Source: Dyella_B sp036746095 | GTDB lineage: Bacteria > Pseudomonadota > Gammaproteobacteria > Xanthomonadales > Rhodanobacteraceae | Assembly: GCF_036746095.1 (NCBI RefSeq) | Contig: NZ_DAIOEU010000005.1 | Location: forward strand, 77,632 to 141,631 | Direction: 5' to 3' | DNA length: 64,000 nucleotides | Part shown: positions 51,755 through 59,955 of the stretch, piece by piece | Position numbering within the stretch: position 1 is the stretch's first letter | Layout: each line of letters begins with the position of its first letter | Notes under the pieces: model-generated | The model's input: the letters and a program-made list of their open reading frames with translations, nothing else | What the model was told of the DNA's origin: nothing | Database searches by the model: none | Translations under genes and position numbers: made by a program

Positions 51755-52569
51755 AGGCTGCGGAGATCCAGGGGCGCGGGATAACGCCGCCCTTCGCGCA
51801 GCGGTTGATAACACGCCGCATGCCGGTGAAATGCTTCTTCTTCGCCGGCTGCATGCCAGCCGGGAATGCCCGACAACGGCAGCGGTCGCAATTCCTGCGG
51901 ATCGCGTAGCCAGCGGCCCTCTGCAATGGCCTCAGCGCAACCTTCGAGAGCGTCCGCTCGTGCCACGCGCTCATCCACCGTCACTGCCAGCGCCTTGCCC
52001 ACCAACAGCTTGCCCGGTGTCAATGCATGCTCCAGCAAGGCATGGCCAAACAGTTCCACCGCCATCAAGCCATCCACCCATGCCGCACGCCGGCGCCAAA
52101 ACAGGCTGTACCAGTCGTGCCGATCCCATAGCGCCAGCAATGCTGGATCTTTCACCGTCACGATCACGCCGGCTTCGTCGAAATGCGTCTGCGCGCATTG
52201 CGGGCGCGAACGCTCGCGCCGGCCAACCTGCATGATCTGGGCCATCTGCTGGCGGTTGAGCGCGCGCTTCAGTTGCGGATAACGCAACCAGATCATCGCG
52301 TTGAACAGGTCATGCCAGTTCGCTTCGCGCGTGGCGATCAAGCCACGCGTCGCGATGCGTTCCTCGTAATGGAACCCATCTTCAAGCAATTCGCGCGTCT
52401 GTGCGGCAAACCGTTCCGGCGCATGCGACGGCCAGCGTGCGTTGAGCTCATCGATCGACGGCCAGCGTTTCCCCTGCAGCCACTCGCCGAATTGGCCCCA
52501 CTCACTTAACGGCGCATGCGTAAAGACGACCGGATCGACCGCCTCCCGCGTTGGCGCAACGTAACGCAT
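51748..52569 (-). CDS. DUF3025 family protein
   Basis: A 273-aa cytosolic protein of the DUF3025 family, recognised by HYEERIATRGLIATREANWHDLFNAMIWLRYPQLKRALNRQQ, then FDEAGVIVTV, DWYSLFWRRRAAW and the C-terminal GIPGWHA segment. The function is unknown. ATG at 52569 is used; a GTG two codons upstream is possible. It starts 13 bp after rimO on the same strand, so the two are likely co-transcribed. Confidence 0.85.
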   Translation of the reverse strand: MRYVAPTREAVDPVVFTHAPLSEWGQFGEWLQGKRWPSIDELNARWPSHAPERFAAQTRELLEDGFHYEERIATRGLIATREANWHDLFNAMIWLRYPQLKRALNRQQMAQIMQVGRRERSRPQCAQTHFDEAGVIVTVKDPALLALWDRHDWYSLFWRRRAAWVDGLMAVELFGHALLEHALTPGKLLVGKALAVTVDERVARADALEGCAEAIAEGRWLRDPQELRPLPLSGIPGWHAAGEEEAFHRHAACYQPLREGRRYPAPLDLRSLG

Positions 52570-52581
52570 GGCCACATGGCG

Positions 52582-53922
52582 TCAGCTGATGAGCGCCGCG
52601 TGCAGGTCGTGCTCGTCCGCGGACTCGACCACCACATCCGCGAACTGACCCGGCTTCAACGTCTGCCCGTTATGGATGTGCACCACGCCATCGATCTCCG
52701 GCGCATCCGCCGCCGAACGCGCGATGGCACCTTCGGCGCTCGCGCCATCGACCAGCACCTTGATGGTGCGCCCGATCTTGCGCTGCAGCTTCGCAGCGGA
52801 AATTTCCGCCTGCACCGCCATGAACTGTTCCAGGCGATCTTCCTTCAATTCTTCCGGCACCGGATCAGGCAGTTCGTTGGCCTTGGCGCCTTCCACCGGC
52901 GAGTAAGTGAACGCGCCCACGCGGTCCAGCTCCGCTTCGCGCAGGAAGTCGAGCAGTTCCTCGAACTCCGCGTCGGTCTCGCCGGGGAAGCCAACGATGA
53001 AGGTGCTGCGCAGCGTGAGATCCGGTACCAGCTTGCGCCAGTTCTGGATGCGCTCCAGCGTCTTGTCGATATTGCCAGGGCGCTTCATCAGCTTGAGGAT
53101 GCGCGGACTGGCGTGCTGGAACGGAATATCGAGATACGGAAGGATCTTGCCCTCCGCCATCAACGGCATCACTTCGTCCACGTGCGGATACGGATAGACG
53201 TAGTGCAGGCGCGCCCATGCACCGAGTTCTGCCAGCCCTTCGCACAGATCGGTCATGCGCGTGCGATAGCGCTTCTCGCGCCAAGTACGTTCCGCGTACT
53301 TCACGTCCACGCCGTAAGCGCTGGTGTCCTGCGAGATCACCAGCAACTCCTTCACGCCGCCCTTCACCAGGCGCTCGGCTTCGATCAGCACGTCATCTAC
53401 CGGACGCGACACCAGGTCGCCGCGCATGGACGGGATGATGCAGAAGCTGCAGCGATGATTGCAGCCCTCGGAAATCTTCAGATACGCGTAGTGCTTCGGC
53501 GTCAGCTTGATGCCGGTATCCGGAATGATGTCCAGCAAAGGGTTGCGCTGCGGCGGCAACGCCGCATGCACGGCATGCATCACGCTGTTGTAATCCTGCG
53601 GACCGGTAATGGCGAGTACGTCCGGGTACGCCTCCTTGATCAACTCCGAACGCTTGCCCAGGCAACCGGTGACGATCACCTTGCCGTTCTCATGCAGCGC
53701 CTCACCGATCGCGTCCAGCGACTCCTGCACGGCCGCATCGATAAAGCCACAGGTGTTCACCACCACGGCATCCGCCGCGGCGTAGCTGGGCACGATCTCG
53801 TAACCCTCGACCTTCAGCTGGGTGAGGATGCGCTCGGAATCGACCAGCGCCTTGGGGCAGCCGAGCGAAACAAATCCCACCTTGGGCGTGGCATTGCCGG
53901 TCATATCGGCATGCTTAATCAT
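52582..53922 (-). CDS. rimO: Ribosomal protein uS12 methylthiotransferase
   Basis: Radical-SAM enzyme adding a methylthio group to Asp88 of S12. The 446-aa protein has the N-terminal UPF0004 domain with three cluster Cys (SLGCPK, NTCGF, VTGCLGKR), the radical-SAM motif CNHRCSFCIIPSMRG (C-x3-C-x2-C), and a C-terminal TRAM domain. The start is uncertain: ATG at 53922 or 53904; both lack a clear ribosome-binding site. It is divergent from the toxin-antitoxin pair and followed by the DUF3025 gene. Confidence 0.95.
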   Translation of the reverse strand: MIKHADMTGNATPKVGFVSLGCPKALVDSERILTQLKVEGYEIVPSYAAADAVVVNTCGFIDAAVQESLDAIGEALHENGKVIVTGCLGKRSELIKEAYPDVLAITGPQDYNSVMHAVHAALPPQRNPLLDIIPDTGIKLTPKHYAYLKISEGCNHRCSFCIIPSMRGDLVSRPVDDVLIEAERLVKGGVKELLVISQDTSAYGVDVKYAERTWREKRYRTRMTDLCEGLAELGAWARLHYVYPYPHVDEVMPLMAEGKILPYLDIPFQHASPRILKLMKRPGNIDKTLERIQNWRKLVPDLTLRSTFIVGFPGETDAEFEELLDFLREAELDRVGAFTYSPVEGAKANELPDPVPEELKEDRLEQFMAVQAEISAAKLQRKIGRTIKVLVDGASAEGAIARSAADAPEIDGVVHIHNGQTLKPGQFADVVVESADEHDLHAALIS

Positions 53923-54058
53923 TGACTTTAAAGAACTTTTCACTATTCGATCCGTAGCGCCAAGCAGGCGTCTGGAAGTAAGGCCGCAGCCGAAAAACGT
54001 CCATTTTAGCCTGCCTCTCTTTCCAGCGCTTTGCCGCGACAGGCGCTGACATTGACCC

Positions 54059-54080
54059 AATGTCACATTTATGTGACATT
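54059..54080. promoter_or_regulatory. Palindromic operator of the HI1419/HI1420-type toxin-antitoxin operon
   Basis: Two perfectly complementary 10-bp arms, AATGTCACAT (54059-54068) and ATGTGACATT (54071-54080), are separated by TT. The site ends 6 bp before the toxin ATG and overlaps a TTGACC -35-like hexamer at 54052-54057. Position and symmetry fit autoregulation by the helix-turn-helix antitoxin. Confidence 0.75.
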
Positions 54081-54086
54081 GTTCGT

Positions 54087-54389
54087 ATGATGGAGTTGAT
54101 TGAAACGGACACCTTCAAAAAGTGGCGCAAGGGACTCAAGGATGCTCGCGCCGCAGCGTTCATTGCCGTTCGTCTTGCTCGACTGGTGAACGGACTCCCA
54201 GGCGACGTAAGTCCGGTTGGCGAAGGCATCAGTGAGCTTCGCGTTCACTACGGGCCGGGCTATCGCCTCTATTTCAAGCGTAGCGGCCGATCGATCATCG
54301 TTCTGCTGTGCGGTGGCGACAAAAACACACAGGACAAAGACATCACTCTCGCCAAGAAACTTGCCGAATCGTGGAGTCCATGCCAATGA
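54087..54389 (+). CDS. RelE/ParE-superfamily toxin (HI1419-type addiction killer)
   Basis: A 100-aa basic protein. The segments DTFKKWRKGLKDARAAAFIAVRLARL, GISELRVHYGPGYRLYFKRSG and IVLLCGGDKNTQDKDITLAKKLA are typical of the phage-derived Gp49/HI1419 branch of RelE/ParE toxins, usually ribosome-dependent mRNA interferases. The start is ATG at 54087 or 54090. The gene precedes its antitoxin with a 4-bp overlap, the reversed order typical of this family. Base composition is lower in GC than that of its neighbours, suggesting acquisition. Confidence 0.88.
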   Translation: MMELIETDTFKKWRKGLKDARAAAFIAVRLARLVNGLPGDVSPVGEGISELRVHYGPGYRLYFKRSGRSIIVLLCGGDKNTQDKDITLAKKLAESWSPCQ

Positions 54390-54679
54390 CCGAAAAATTC
54401 ACCAAACTCGACCTTGCCGAACTCCTTACTTCAGACGAGGCCATTGAATTGTTTCTGGCCGAAGCTTTCCAGACCAAAGACCCAGGACACATCGCCTACT
54501 GCCTTGGCATTGCGGCGCGCGCAAAAGGTATGTTGCAGGTGTCGAAGGAAACAGGCCTTGCACGTGGGGCGCTTTATCGAATGCTTAGCGAAGATGGCAA
54601 TCCAACCCTGAAAACCATGCTGTCGGTTTTGGAGGTGCTTGGCCTGGACATGACGGTTAAGCAGCACATCGCCCGTTGA
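54386..54679 (+). CDS. Helix-turn-helix antitoxin (HI1420-type)
   Basis: A 97-aa 'putative addiction module antidote' of the HI1420 family: LDLAELLTSDEAIELFLAEAFQTKDPGHIAYCLGIAARAKGM followed by a HTH (SKETGLARGALYRMLSEDGNPTLKTMLSVLEVLGL). The ATG at 54386 overlaps the toxin stop; ATG at 54380 is an alternative closer to GGAG. It should neutralise the toxin and repress the operon through the palindrome at 54059-54080. Confidence 0.88.
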   Translation: MTEKFTKLDLAELLTSDEAIELFLAEAFQTKDPGHIAYCLGIAARAKGMLQVSKETGLARGALYRMLSEDGNPTLKTMLSVLEVLGLDMTVKQHIAR

Positions 54680-54745
54680 TGCGACTACTGCCACGCGGGG
54701 CGGGCTTTTTAAAAAAACAGCACACCCCACCTGACTTCGCAGCAC

Positions 54746-55525
54746 TCAGGTATTGCGCAACCGAATACTCTCCGCCAGGTTGCCGCGGAACACATGTTGT
54801 CCCAGATGGCCGAGATCCGATCGCATATCGGCGTAGACCTTGCCGCCGATGTCGCGCCAGCGGCGGCAGAAGGCGTAGTCCTCGGAGAGATAGCGGCGCG
54901 AATCAGGATCGACCATGCAGTCGAAGAACAACCAGTAATACGGTTGCTGCGGATTGTTGGGCGGGCCGTCGGGCCGGTAGTTCAATTCCGGATAGGCTTT
55001 CATCATCCTCGTGAAAACGTCGCGCCTGATCACCATGAAGCCGGTGGGCGCTTCGGCGACTTCGACGAAGCCGTCTTCGGTCATGAACTTCTGCAGCGGC
55101 TCGGCGCCATGGCCCACCGCATTCAAGGGGTAGTCGGTGTACAGCGATTCGAACAACTCGCGCGTGGTGCCGGCGGGCACGCCATCCACGGGCCAGTTGA
55201 AGCGCTTGAGCGGATACACACCGGCGGCCACGTCGTAGTCGGATAGCAGCAGGCGCATCGCCGCTGCGGGTGTAAACGAGATATCCGCATCGATCCAGAA
55301 CAGGTGCGTGTATTCCTCATGCATCAGGAAGAACTTCACGATCTCGTTTCTGCCGCGCGTAACGAGGCTGTCGGCATACATATTGAGCGACGACTTCAGC
55401 CCGAGCCGAATGGACTCATGCGTCAGCTCGAACAGGCTGGTGACGTAGTGCATGGATACCGCGGAAACATAGCTGGGTGTGGCCCAGAGCACATTCATGG
55501 ACTGAAGCGCGGAATCGGGAAGCAT
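54746..55525 (-). CDS. Glycosyltransferase-like protein (GT-A fold)
   Basis: A 259-aa soluble protein with VLWATPSYVSAVSMHYVTSLFEL, RGRNEIVKFFL, and a DxD-type metal/nucleotide-sugar site in HLFWIDADISF. A C-terminal acid in LSEDYAFCRRWRDIGGKVYAD is a typical GT-A catalytic region, and FMVIRRDVFTRM lies between. No operon partners; acceptor and sugar unknown. ATG at 55525 has AGAGG upstream. It may be an orphan lipopolysaccharide or capsule glycosyltransferase. Confidence 0.78.
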   Translation of the reverse strand: MLPDSALQSMNVLWATPSYVSAVSMHYVTSLFELTHESIRLGLKSSLNMYADSLVTRGRNEIVKFFLMHEEYTHLFWIDADISFTPAAAMRLLLSDYDVAAGVYPLKRFNWPVDGVPAGTTRELFESLYTDYPLNAVGHGAEPLQKFMTEDGFVEVAEAPTGFMVIRRDVFTRMMKAYPELNYRPDGPPNNPQQPYYWLFFDCMVDPDSRRYLSEDYAFCRRWRDIGGKVYADMRSDLGHLGQHVFRGNLAESIRLRNT

Positions 55526-55711
55526 GGACATCCTCTGTTGGCGGATCACTGCATGGCGTTGCCGATCTTACTCATGACGACATGGCGTATGCCAGCGCAA
55601 GCAACATGCAGGCTTCATGCGAATTGCACACCGCATCGCGCCGGTTGCGAGCAAGCTTCATACTATGCGCCTCGCATCGCGGCTTCCCTTTTCCAGCTCG
55701 AGGATTTCGTC

Positions 55712-56386
55712 ATGGGCAAACACATCAATCTTCCCACCAGCGGCACGCAGTGCATTGGCGCGTACGTGGCCGAGGCGCAGGGCAAGCCCAAGGGCGGGCT
55801 GGTGGTGATCCAGGAAATCTTCGGGGTGAATGCGCACGTTCGCAGCGTGGCCGATCGCTTTGCCGCGTTGGGCTACACCGCGGTGGCGCCCGCGTTTTTC
55901 GATCACCTGGAAACCGGCGTCGAATTGGAATACACCGATGCAGGCATGGCAAAGGGGCGGCAGCTGGTGATGGAACTTGGGCTGGATCGCGCGGTGGAAG
56001 ATGTCGCCAGCGCGGCCGAGGCGATCCACTCCGCCGGCAAGATCGGCACGGTCGGTTATTGCTGGGGTGGCACGGTGGCCTTTGTTTCGGCGATCCGCCT
56101 GGGCCTGCCTTCCGTGAGTTATTACGGTGCGCGCAACGTGCCGTTCCTCGGCGAGCAACCTAAGGCGCCAGTGATGTTTCACTTCGGCGAAGAAGACAAA
56201 TCCATTCCGCCGGATATGGTCGCCAAGCATCGCCAGATGCTGCCGCAGATGGACGTCTATAGTTATCCCAGGGCCGGCCATGCGTTCAACCGCGATATCG
56301 ATCCCAGCCACTACCACGCGCAAAGCGCCGACCTGGCACTGCAGCGTACGATGGCTTTCTTTGACAAGTACCTGGCCAACGCATGA
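55712..56386 (+). CDS. Dienelactone hydrolase family protein
   Basis: A 224-aa alpha/beta hydrolase. The catalytic Cys is in GYCWGG (C117), with Asp in FGEEDKSIP and His in RAGHAFN forming the Cys-Asp-His triad, and Glu36 (VIQEIFG), which activates the Cys in dienelactone hydrolase. It could hydrolyse dienelactones or related esters; no catechol-pathway genes are nearby. ATG at 55712 has GAGG upstream. Its stop overlaps the HIT gene by 4 bp. Confidence 0.92.
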   Translation: MGKHINLPTSGTQCIGAYVAEAQGKPKGGLVVIQEIFGVNAHVRSVADRFAALGYTAVAPAFFDHLETGVELEYTDAGMAKGRQLVMELGLDRAVEDVASAAEAIHSAGKIGTVGYCWGGTVAFVSAIRLGLPSVSYYGARNVPFLGEQPKAPVMFHFGEEDKSIPPDMVAKHRQMLPQMDVYSYPRAGHAFNRDIDPSHYHAQSADLALQRTMAFFDKYLANA

Positions 56387-56799
56387 GCAGCAGCGATTTT
56401 GAACTCCACCCGCGCTTGTGGGCGGATACGCAGCACATCGCCGCCCTGCCCTTGTGTGAGCTGCTGCTGATGAAGGATTCGCGCTTCCCGTGGTTGATCC
56501 TCGTGCCGCGCGTTGCCGGGTGCACGGAAATATTCGACCTACCCGAGCAGGCACGAGCCTTGTTGTGGCAGGAAATCAACCAGGTCGCCAAGGCGCTGCG
56601 TGACGTTGCACCATGCGACAAACTCAATATCGGCGCGCTGGGCAATATCGTGCGGCAGCTACATGTGCATATCGTCGCGCGGAAAGAAGGTGACGCGGCG
56701 TGGCCGGGGCCTGTATGGGGACATGGACGTGCGGAGCCCTATCAAGACGATGCGCTGTCTTCCCTGGTGCAAACACTGCAATCCGCGTTTCGCACGTAG
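56383..56799 (+). CDS. HIT-family protein
   Basis: A 138-aa member of the histidine-triad family of nucleotide hydrolases/transferases. The triad region is QLHVHIVAR (His-x-His) followed by a distal His in WGHGRAEPY. N-terminal FELHPRLWADTQHIAALPLCELLLMKDSRFPWLILVPR matches 'HIT domain-containing protein' of this order. It overlaps the dienelactone hydrolase gene by 4 bp, so the two are co-translated. A palindrome (56802-56816) and a strong terminator follow. Confidence 0.9.
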   Translation: MSSSDFELHPRLWADTQHIAALPLCELLLMKDSRFPWLILVPRVAGCTEIFDLPEQARALLWQEINQVAKALRDVAPCDKLNIGALGNIVRQLHVHIVARKEGDAAWPGPVWGHGRAEPYQDDALSSLVQTLQSAFRT

Positions 56800-56801
56800 T
56801 C

Positions 56802-56816
56802 TGGGATGAAATCCCA
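56802..56816. repeat. Short palindrome TGGGATGAAATCCCA after the HIT gene
   Basis: A perfect six-base-arm palindrome with GAA loop only 2 bp beyond the HIT stop codon, the clearest member of the family also found after cytochrome b561 and mltD. Confidence 0.7.
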
Positions 56817-56834
56817 ACCTATGTCTCAGCTGCA

Positions 56835-56869
56835 AAACGAAGCGCCCGTCGATGACGGGCGCTTCGTTT
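56835..56869. terminator. Bidirectional terminator between HIT and lipoprotein genes
   Basis: A perfect 16-bp stem (AAACGAAGCGCCCGTC with its complement, loop GAT) with A-rich and T-rich flanks lies between the convergent HIT and lipoprotein genes. Confidence 0.85.
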
Positions 56870-56891
56870 CAACATACTGTCAGGTCCGGTA

Positions 56892-57404
56892 TCAGTGACC
56901 ACCGGAGGCGTCGCTGCCACCCTGGTCGCCATAAGACTTGCCGCTGGCATCCTTGGAGCTGTCGCTGGTCGGCGCGCTGGCCGGCGCATGGTAATCCTCA
57001 AGCGCACGCGCCTTGGTCTCCACGGGGTTGATGCGCGCCAGCTTGCCACCGTCGTCGTAGTAAGCAACAAAACCGTAGTCCAGCTGCAAGCGAGCCATGT
57101 ACTGCAGATGCTGCTTGCGGATCTTCGAATCGTCACTCGGCAATAGCAGCACCGTCTTGGGCAACTTGCCCGTTTCCTTGAGGAAAGCGAAATGGCTGCC
57201 GGCATCGAGCGCGGAAACCACGGCACCATCGATCAGGAACTGACCATTCTTGTAAGCCTTCATGGTCAGGTCGAACTGGCTTTGGGTCTGAGTGGTTCCC
57301 ACCGCATCCTTGGACGCGCCGCGATGGCAGCCGCCAAGCACCAGCAAGCTACCGAGCACAAGCACGGCGGCGCCGCGGGTTGACAGCGTGGAAAGACGGA
57401 TCAT
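56892..57404 (-). CDS. Hypothetical lipoprotein
   Basis: A 170-aa protein with a lipobox LLVLGGC (Cys26) and a mature domain with FDLTMKAYKNGQFLIDGAVVSALDAGSHFAFLKETGKLPKTVLLLPSDDSKIRKQHLQYMARLQ, then LDYGFVAYYDDGGKLARINP. A Ser/Ala/Asp/Gly-rich tail (about 140-170) looks flexible. No known domain. ATG at 57404 has AGGAG upstream. Likely attached to the outer or inner membrane, facing the periplasm. Confidence 0.78.
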   Translation of the reverse strand: MIRLSTLSTRGAAVLVLGSLLVLGGCHRGASKDAVGTTQTQSQFDLTMKAYKNGQFLIDGAVVSALDAGSHFAFLKETGKLPKTVLLLPSDDSKIRKQHLQYMARLQLDYGFVAYYDDGGKLARINPVETKARALEDYHAPASAPTSDSSKDASGKSYGDQGGSDASGGH

Positions 57405-57489
57405 GCTTAAATCTCCTGCAGATATCAGCGAAGCCAAGCAAGTGTAGCGCCGCCGGAAGAAGGTGGGATGGAGGGTTTGCACAGCGCGT

Positions 57490-58056
57490 TCAGGTGCGCG
57501 GCAAGGTCACGCCCTGCTGGCCCTGGTACTTGCCGCCACGGTCCTTGTAGCTGGTTTCGCATTCCTCATCGGACTCGAAAAACAGCATCTGCGCGACACC
57601 TTCGTTGGCATAGATCTTGGCCGGCAGCGGCGTGGTATTGGAGAACTCCAGCGTCACGTGGCCTTCCCATTCCGGCTCCAGCGGCGTCACATTGACGATG
57701 ATGCCGCAGCGCGCATAAGTGCTCTTGCCCAGGCACACCGTCAGCACCTGGCGTGGAATGCGGAAGAACTCGACCGTGCGCGCCAATGCAAAGGAATTGG
57801 GCGGGATGATGCACACGTCCGCTTCCATGTCGACGAAACTGGTCGGGTCGAAGGCTTTCGGATCGACGATGGTGGAGTTGATGTTGGTGAAGATCTTGAA
57901 TTCGCGCGCGCAACGCACGTCGTAGCCGTAGCTGGAGGTGCCGTACGACACCAGTTTGTCGCCGCCGCGCAGCTTGACCTGCCCCGGCTCGTATGGCTCG
58001 ATCATGCCATGCTGCTCCGCCATGCGGCGGATCCACTTATCGGATTTGATGCTCAC
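57490..58056 (-). CDS. dcd: dCTP deaminase
   Basis: Deaminates dCTP to dUTP for thymidylate supply. The 188-aa trimeric enzyme has GGDKLVSYGTSSYGYDVR, the catalytic Glu in TPLEPEWEGHVTLEFSN and the C-terminal KDRGGKYQGQQGVTLPR. It starts with GTG at 58056 (GGAG upstream); this fits the family N terminus (SIKSDKWIR). Located near apbC and metG as in Xanthomonadaceae. Confidence 0.97.
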   Translation of the reverse strand: MSIKSDKWIRRMAEQHGMIEPYEPGQVKLRGGDKLVSYGTSSYGYDVRCAREFKIFTNINSTIVDPKAFDPTSFVDMEADVCIIPPNSFALARTVEFFRIPRQVLTVCLGKSTYARCGIIVNVTPLEPEWEGHVTLEFSNTTPLPAKIYANEGVAQMLFFESDEECETSYKDRGGKYQGQQGVTLPRT

Positions 58057-58158
58057 GCGGACTCCGGTGCTGCCAGCCGCGCCCGGCTGCTCCAGGCGCA
58101 AAGCGGCAAAAATACATGGTGAATGGGGCGTTGCGCCAGCGCATGTTTTGCGCCCGGT

Positions 58159-58254
58159 CTCCGTGGGTCGGGCTGAAGTGCAGCCCAACCCTAGCGTTGC
58201 CATGCCACATCCCGGAGTCAGGGTTCGGCTGCGCCTCAGCCCAAGCTACGGGGA
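58159..58254. repeat. Long inverted repeat, second family (copy 3)
   Basis: Arms 58159-58192 and 58220-58254 pair over 34 bp with about seven mismatches around a 27-nt loop. The right arm contains the stop codon of the FMN reductase gene. Confidence 0.65.
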
Positions 58255-58800
58255 GCACTTCGCCCCGTCCAAACCGGCTTTCAGACATCCCAACACCGTA
58301 GTCAACTCCCGGCAGCGCTCCGGATCGGCAAGCACTTGCTCGACCGTGCACCCTGCTCCCGGCAAGGTCACCAAGAGCGGCTCCGGCGACAGCAGGCGCG
58401 CCGACATCGTCCGCAAGATTTCGCACAGCGCGGCCTGCGCGTGATGCGAACCGCGCGCGGAAGCATTGATCAGCAGCACCGGCATGTCGGAAAACTCCAG
58501 ACTGCCGACCAACCAATCGAGCAGATTTTTGAATGCGCCAGGCACCCCATGGGCGTACTCGGGACAAGCGACCAGCAATGCATCGTTTTGCCCCACCGCC
58601 ATACGCAGTTGCTGGACAACTTCCGGTATCTGCTCGCTCTCAACATCCGGATTGAACAGCGGCAGCGCGCCAAGGCCCCTATACAACGTCAACGAAAGCC
58701 CTGGCGGAGCCAACACACGCGCAGCAAGCAACGCAGCCGTGTTGGATGAAACGCGGCGGAGACTGCCCGAAAAACAAAGCACCCGCCGCGCGGCGCTCAT
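58246..58800 (-). CDS. NADPH-dependent FMN reductase family protein
   Basis: A 184-aa flavodoxin-like reductase: RVLCFSGSLRRVSSNTAAL (phosphate-binding loop), CPEYAHGVPGAFKNLLDWLVG, and C-terminal Cys-containing end. Such proteins reduce FMN, quinones or chromate; the substrate is unknown. The ATG at 58800 overlaps the apbC stop by 4 bp. Its stop codon and last codons lie inside a long inverted repeat. The pairing with apbC suggests a role in Fe-S or redox metabolism (inference). Confidence 0.9.
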   Translation of the reverse strand: MSAARRVLCFSGSLRRVSSNTAALLAARVLAPPGLSLTLYRGLGALPLFNPDVESEQIPEVVQQLRMAVGQNDALLVACPEYAHGVPGAFKNLLDWLVGSLEFSDMPVLLINASARGSHHAQAALCEILRTMSARLLSPEPLLVTLPGAGCTVEQVLADPERCRELTTVLGCLKAGLDGAKCSP

Positions 58801-59891
58801 GCCGCCGGCTGGCCCTGCACCACGATCTTGCCGAGCCCCAGCGATTTGTTGCGCGGCTGGCGTGCGAGCCGGCCGGCGGTGTTGCGCGCAATCTCGCGAT
58901 AGCGCGCGGCCAAATCCGAATCCGGCATCGCCGCCACGGTCGGATGGCCGCCATCGGCTTGCTCGCGAATGCGGATATCCAGCGGCAGCGACCCCAGGTA
59001 CGGCACCTGGTACTGCTCCGCCATGCGCTCGCCGCCGCCCGCGCCAAAAATATGTTCTTCGTGGCCGCAGTTCGTGCACACGTGCGTGGCCATGTTCTCG
59101 ACGATGCCGAGCACCGGCACTTCCACCTTCTCGAACATCTTCAGCGCCTTGCGTGCATCGAGCAGCGCGATGTCCTGCGGCGTGGTCACGATCACCGCAC
59201 CGGCCACGGGCACCTTCTGCGACAGCGTGAGCTGGATGTCGCCGGTACCCGGCGGCAAATCGATGATGAGGTAATCGAGCATGTCCCAGCGCGTGTCGCC
59301 GAGCAGCTGCATCATCGCCTGCGTGACCATCGGGCCGCGCCAGATCATCGGCGTTTCCTCGTCGACCAGGAAACCGATCGACATCGCCTGCAGGCCATGC
59401 GCGGTCATCGGCGTGATGGTCTTGCCGTCCGGCGATTCGGGCCGGCCATGGATACCGAGCATGCGCGGCTGGCTGGGGCCATAAATATCGGCATCCAGAA
59501 TGCCGACCTTGGCGCCTTCCGCCGCCAGGGCCAGGGCAAGATTCACCGCCACGGTGGATTTGCCTACGCCGCCCTTGCCGGACGCCACCGCAATGATGTT
59601 CTTCACGTTTGGCAGCGGCGCCAGCGTGCCCTGCACCTTGTGCGCATGGACGCGGCTGGAGAGGGAGATCACCGCCGCCTCGATCGCCGCATCCGCTTCC
59701 AGCGCCTGCCGGGCTTGCGCAGCCAGCCTTTCACCGGCGCCTGCGGCCGGATAACCGAGCTGGATGTCCAGCGAGACCTTGGCGCCATCCACGCCGACGG
59801 CGCGAATCGATTCGGCCAAGGGCGCGCCGGTGTGAGGATCGATAAGGTCGCCGAGAATCCGGCGCACCAGGGCTTCGTTCGCCTGCGTCAT
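58797..59891 (-). CDS. apbC: Mrp/ApbC Fe-S cluster carrier P-loop ATPase
   Basis: A 364-aa iron-sulfur carrier. An N-terminal DUF59-like domain (about 1-90) precedes the deviant Walker A loop ASGKGGVGKST and LIIDLPPGTGD. The conserved CxxC ligand pair is CTNC in VCTNCGHEEHIFG. ATG at 59891 lacks a clear ribosome-binding site; an upstream ATG at 59921 is also possible. It overlaps the FMN reductase gene by 4 bp and is separated from metG by about 3.6 kb. Confidence 0.95.
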   Translation of the reverse strand: MTQANEALVRRILGDLIDPHTGAPLAESIRAVGVDGAKVSLDIQLGYPAAGAGERLAAQARQALEADAAIEAAVISLSSRVHAHKVQGTLAPLPNVKNIIAVASGKGGVGKSTVAVNLALALAAEGAKVGILDADIYGPSQPRMLGIHGRPESPDGKTITPMTAHGLQAMSIGFLVDEETPMIWRGPMVTQAMMQLLGDTRWDMLDYLIIDLPPGTGDIQLTLSQKVPVAGAVIVTTPQDIALLDARKALKMFEKVEVPVLGIVENMATHVCTNCGHEEHIFGAGGGERMAEQYQVPYLGSLPLDIRIREQADGGHPTVAAMPDSDLAARYREIARNTAGRLARQPRNKSLGLGKIVVQGQPAA

Positions 59892-59955
59892 GGAGAAGGG
59901 GCTGTGGGTCAGGACATGCAATTATGCCAGCAGGGGCTGGCGACTCGCCGTGATA

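Noticed and set aside
52516..53925. 469-codon plus-strand frame opposite rimO
   Set aside because: Shadow of rimO; the conserved radical-SAM gene is on the other strand.
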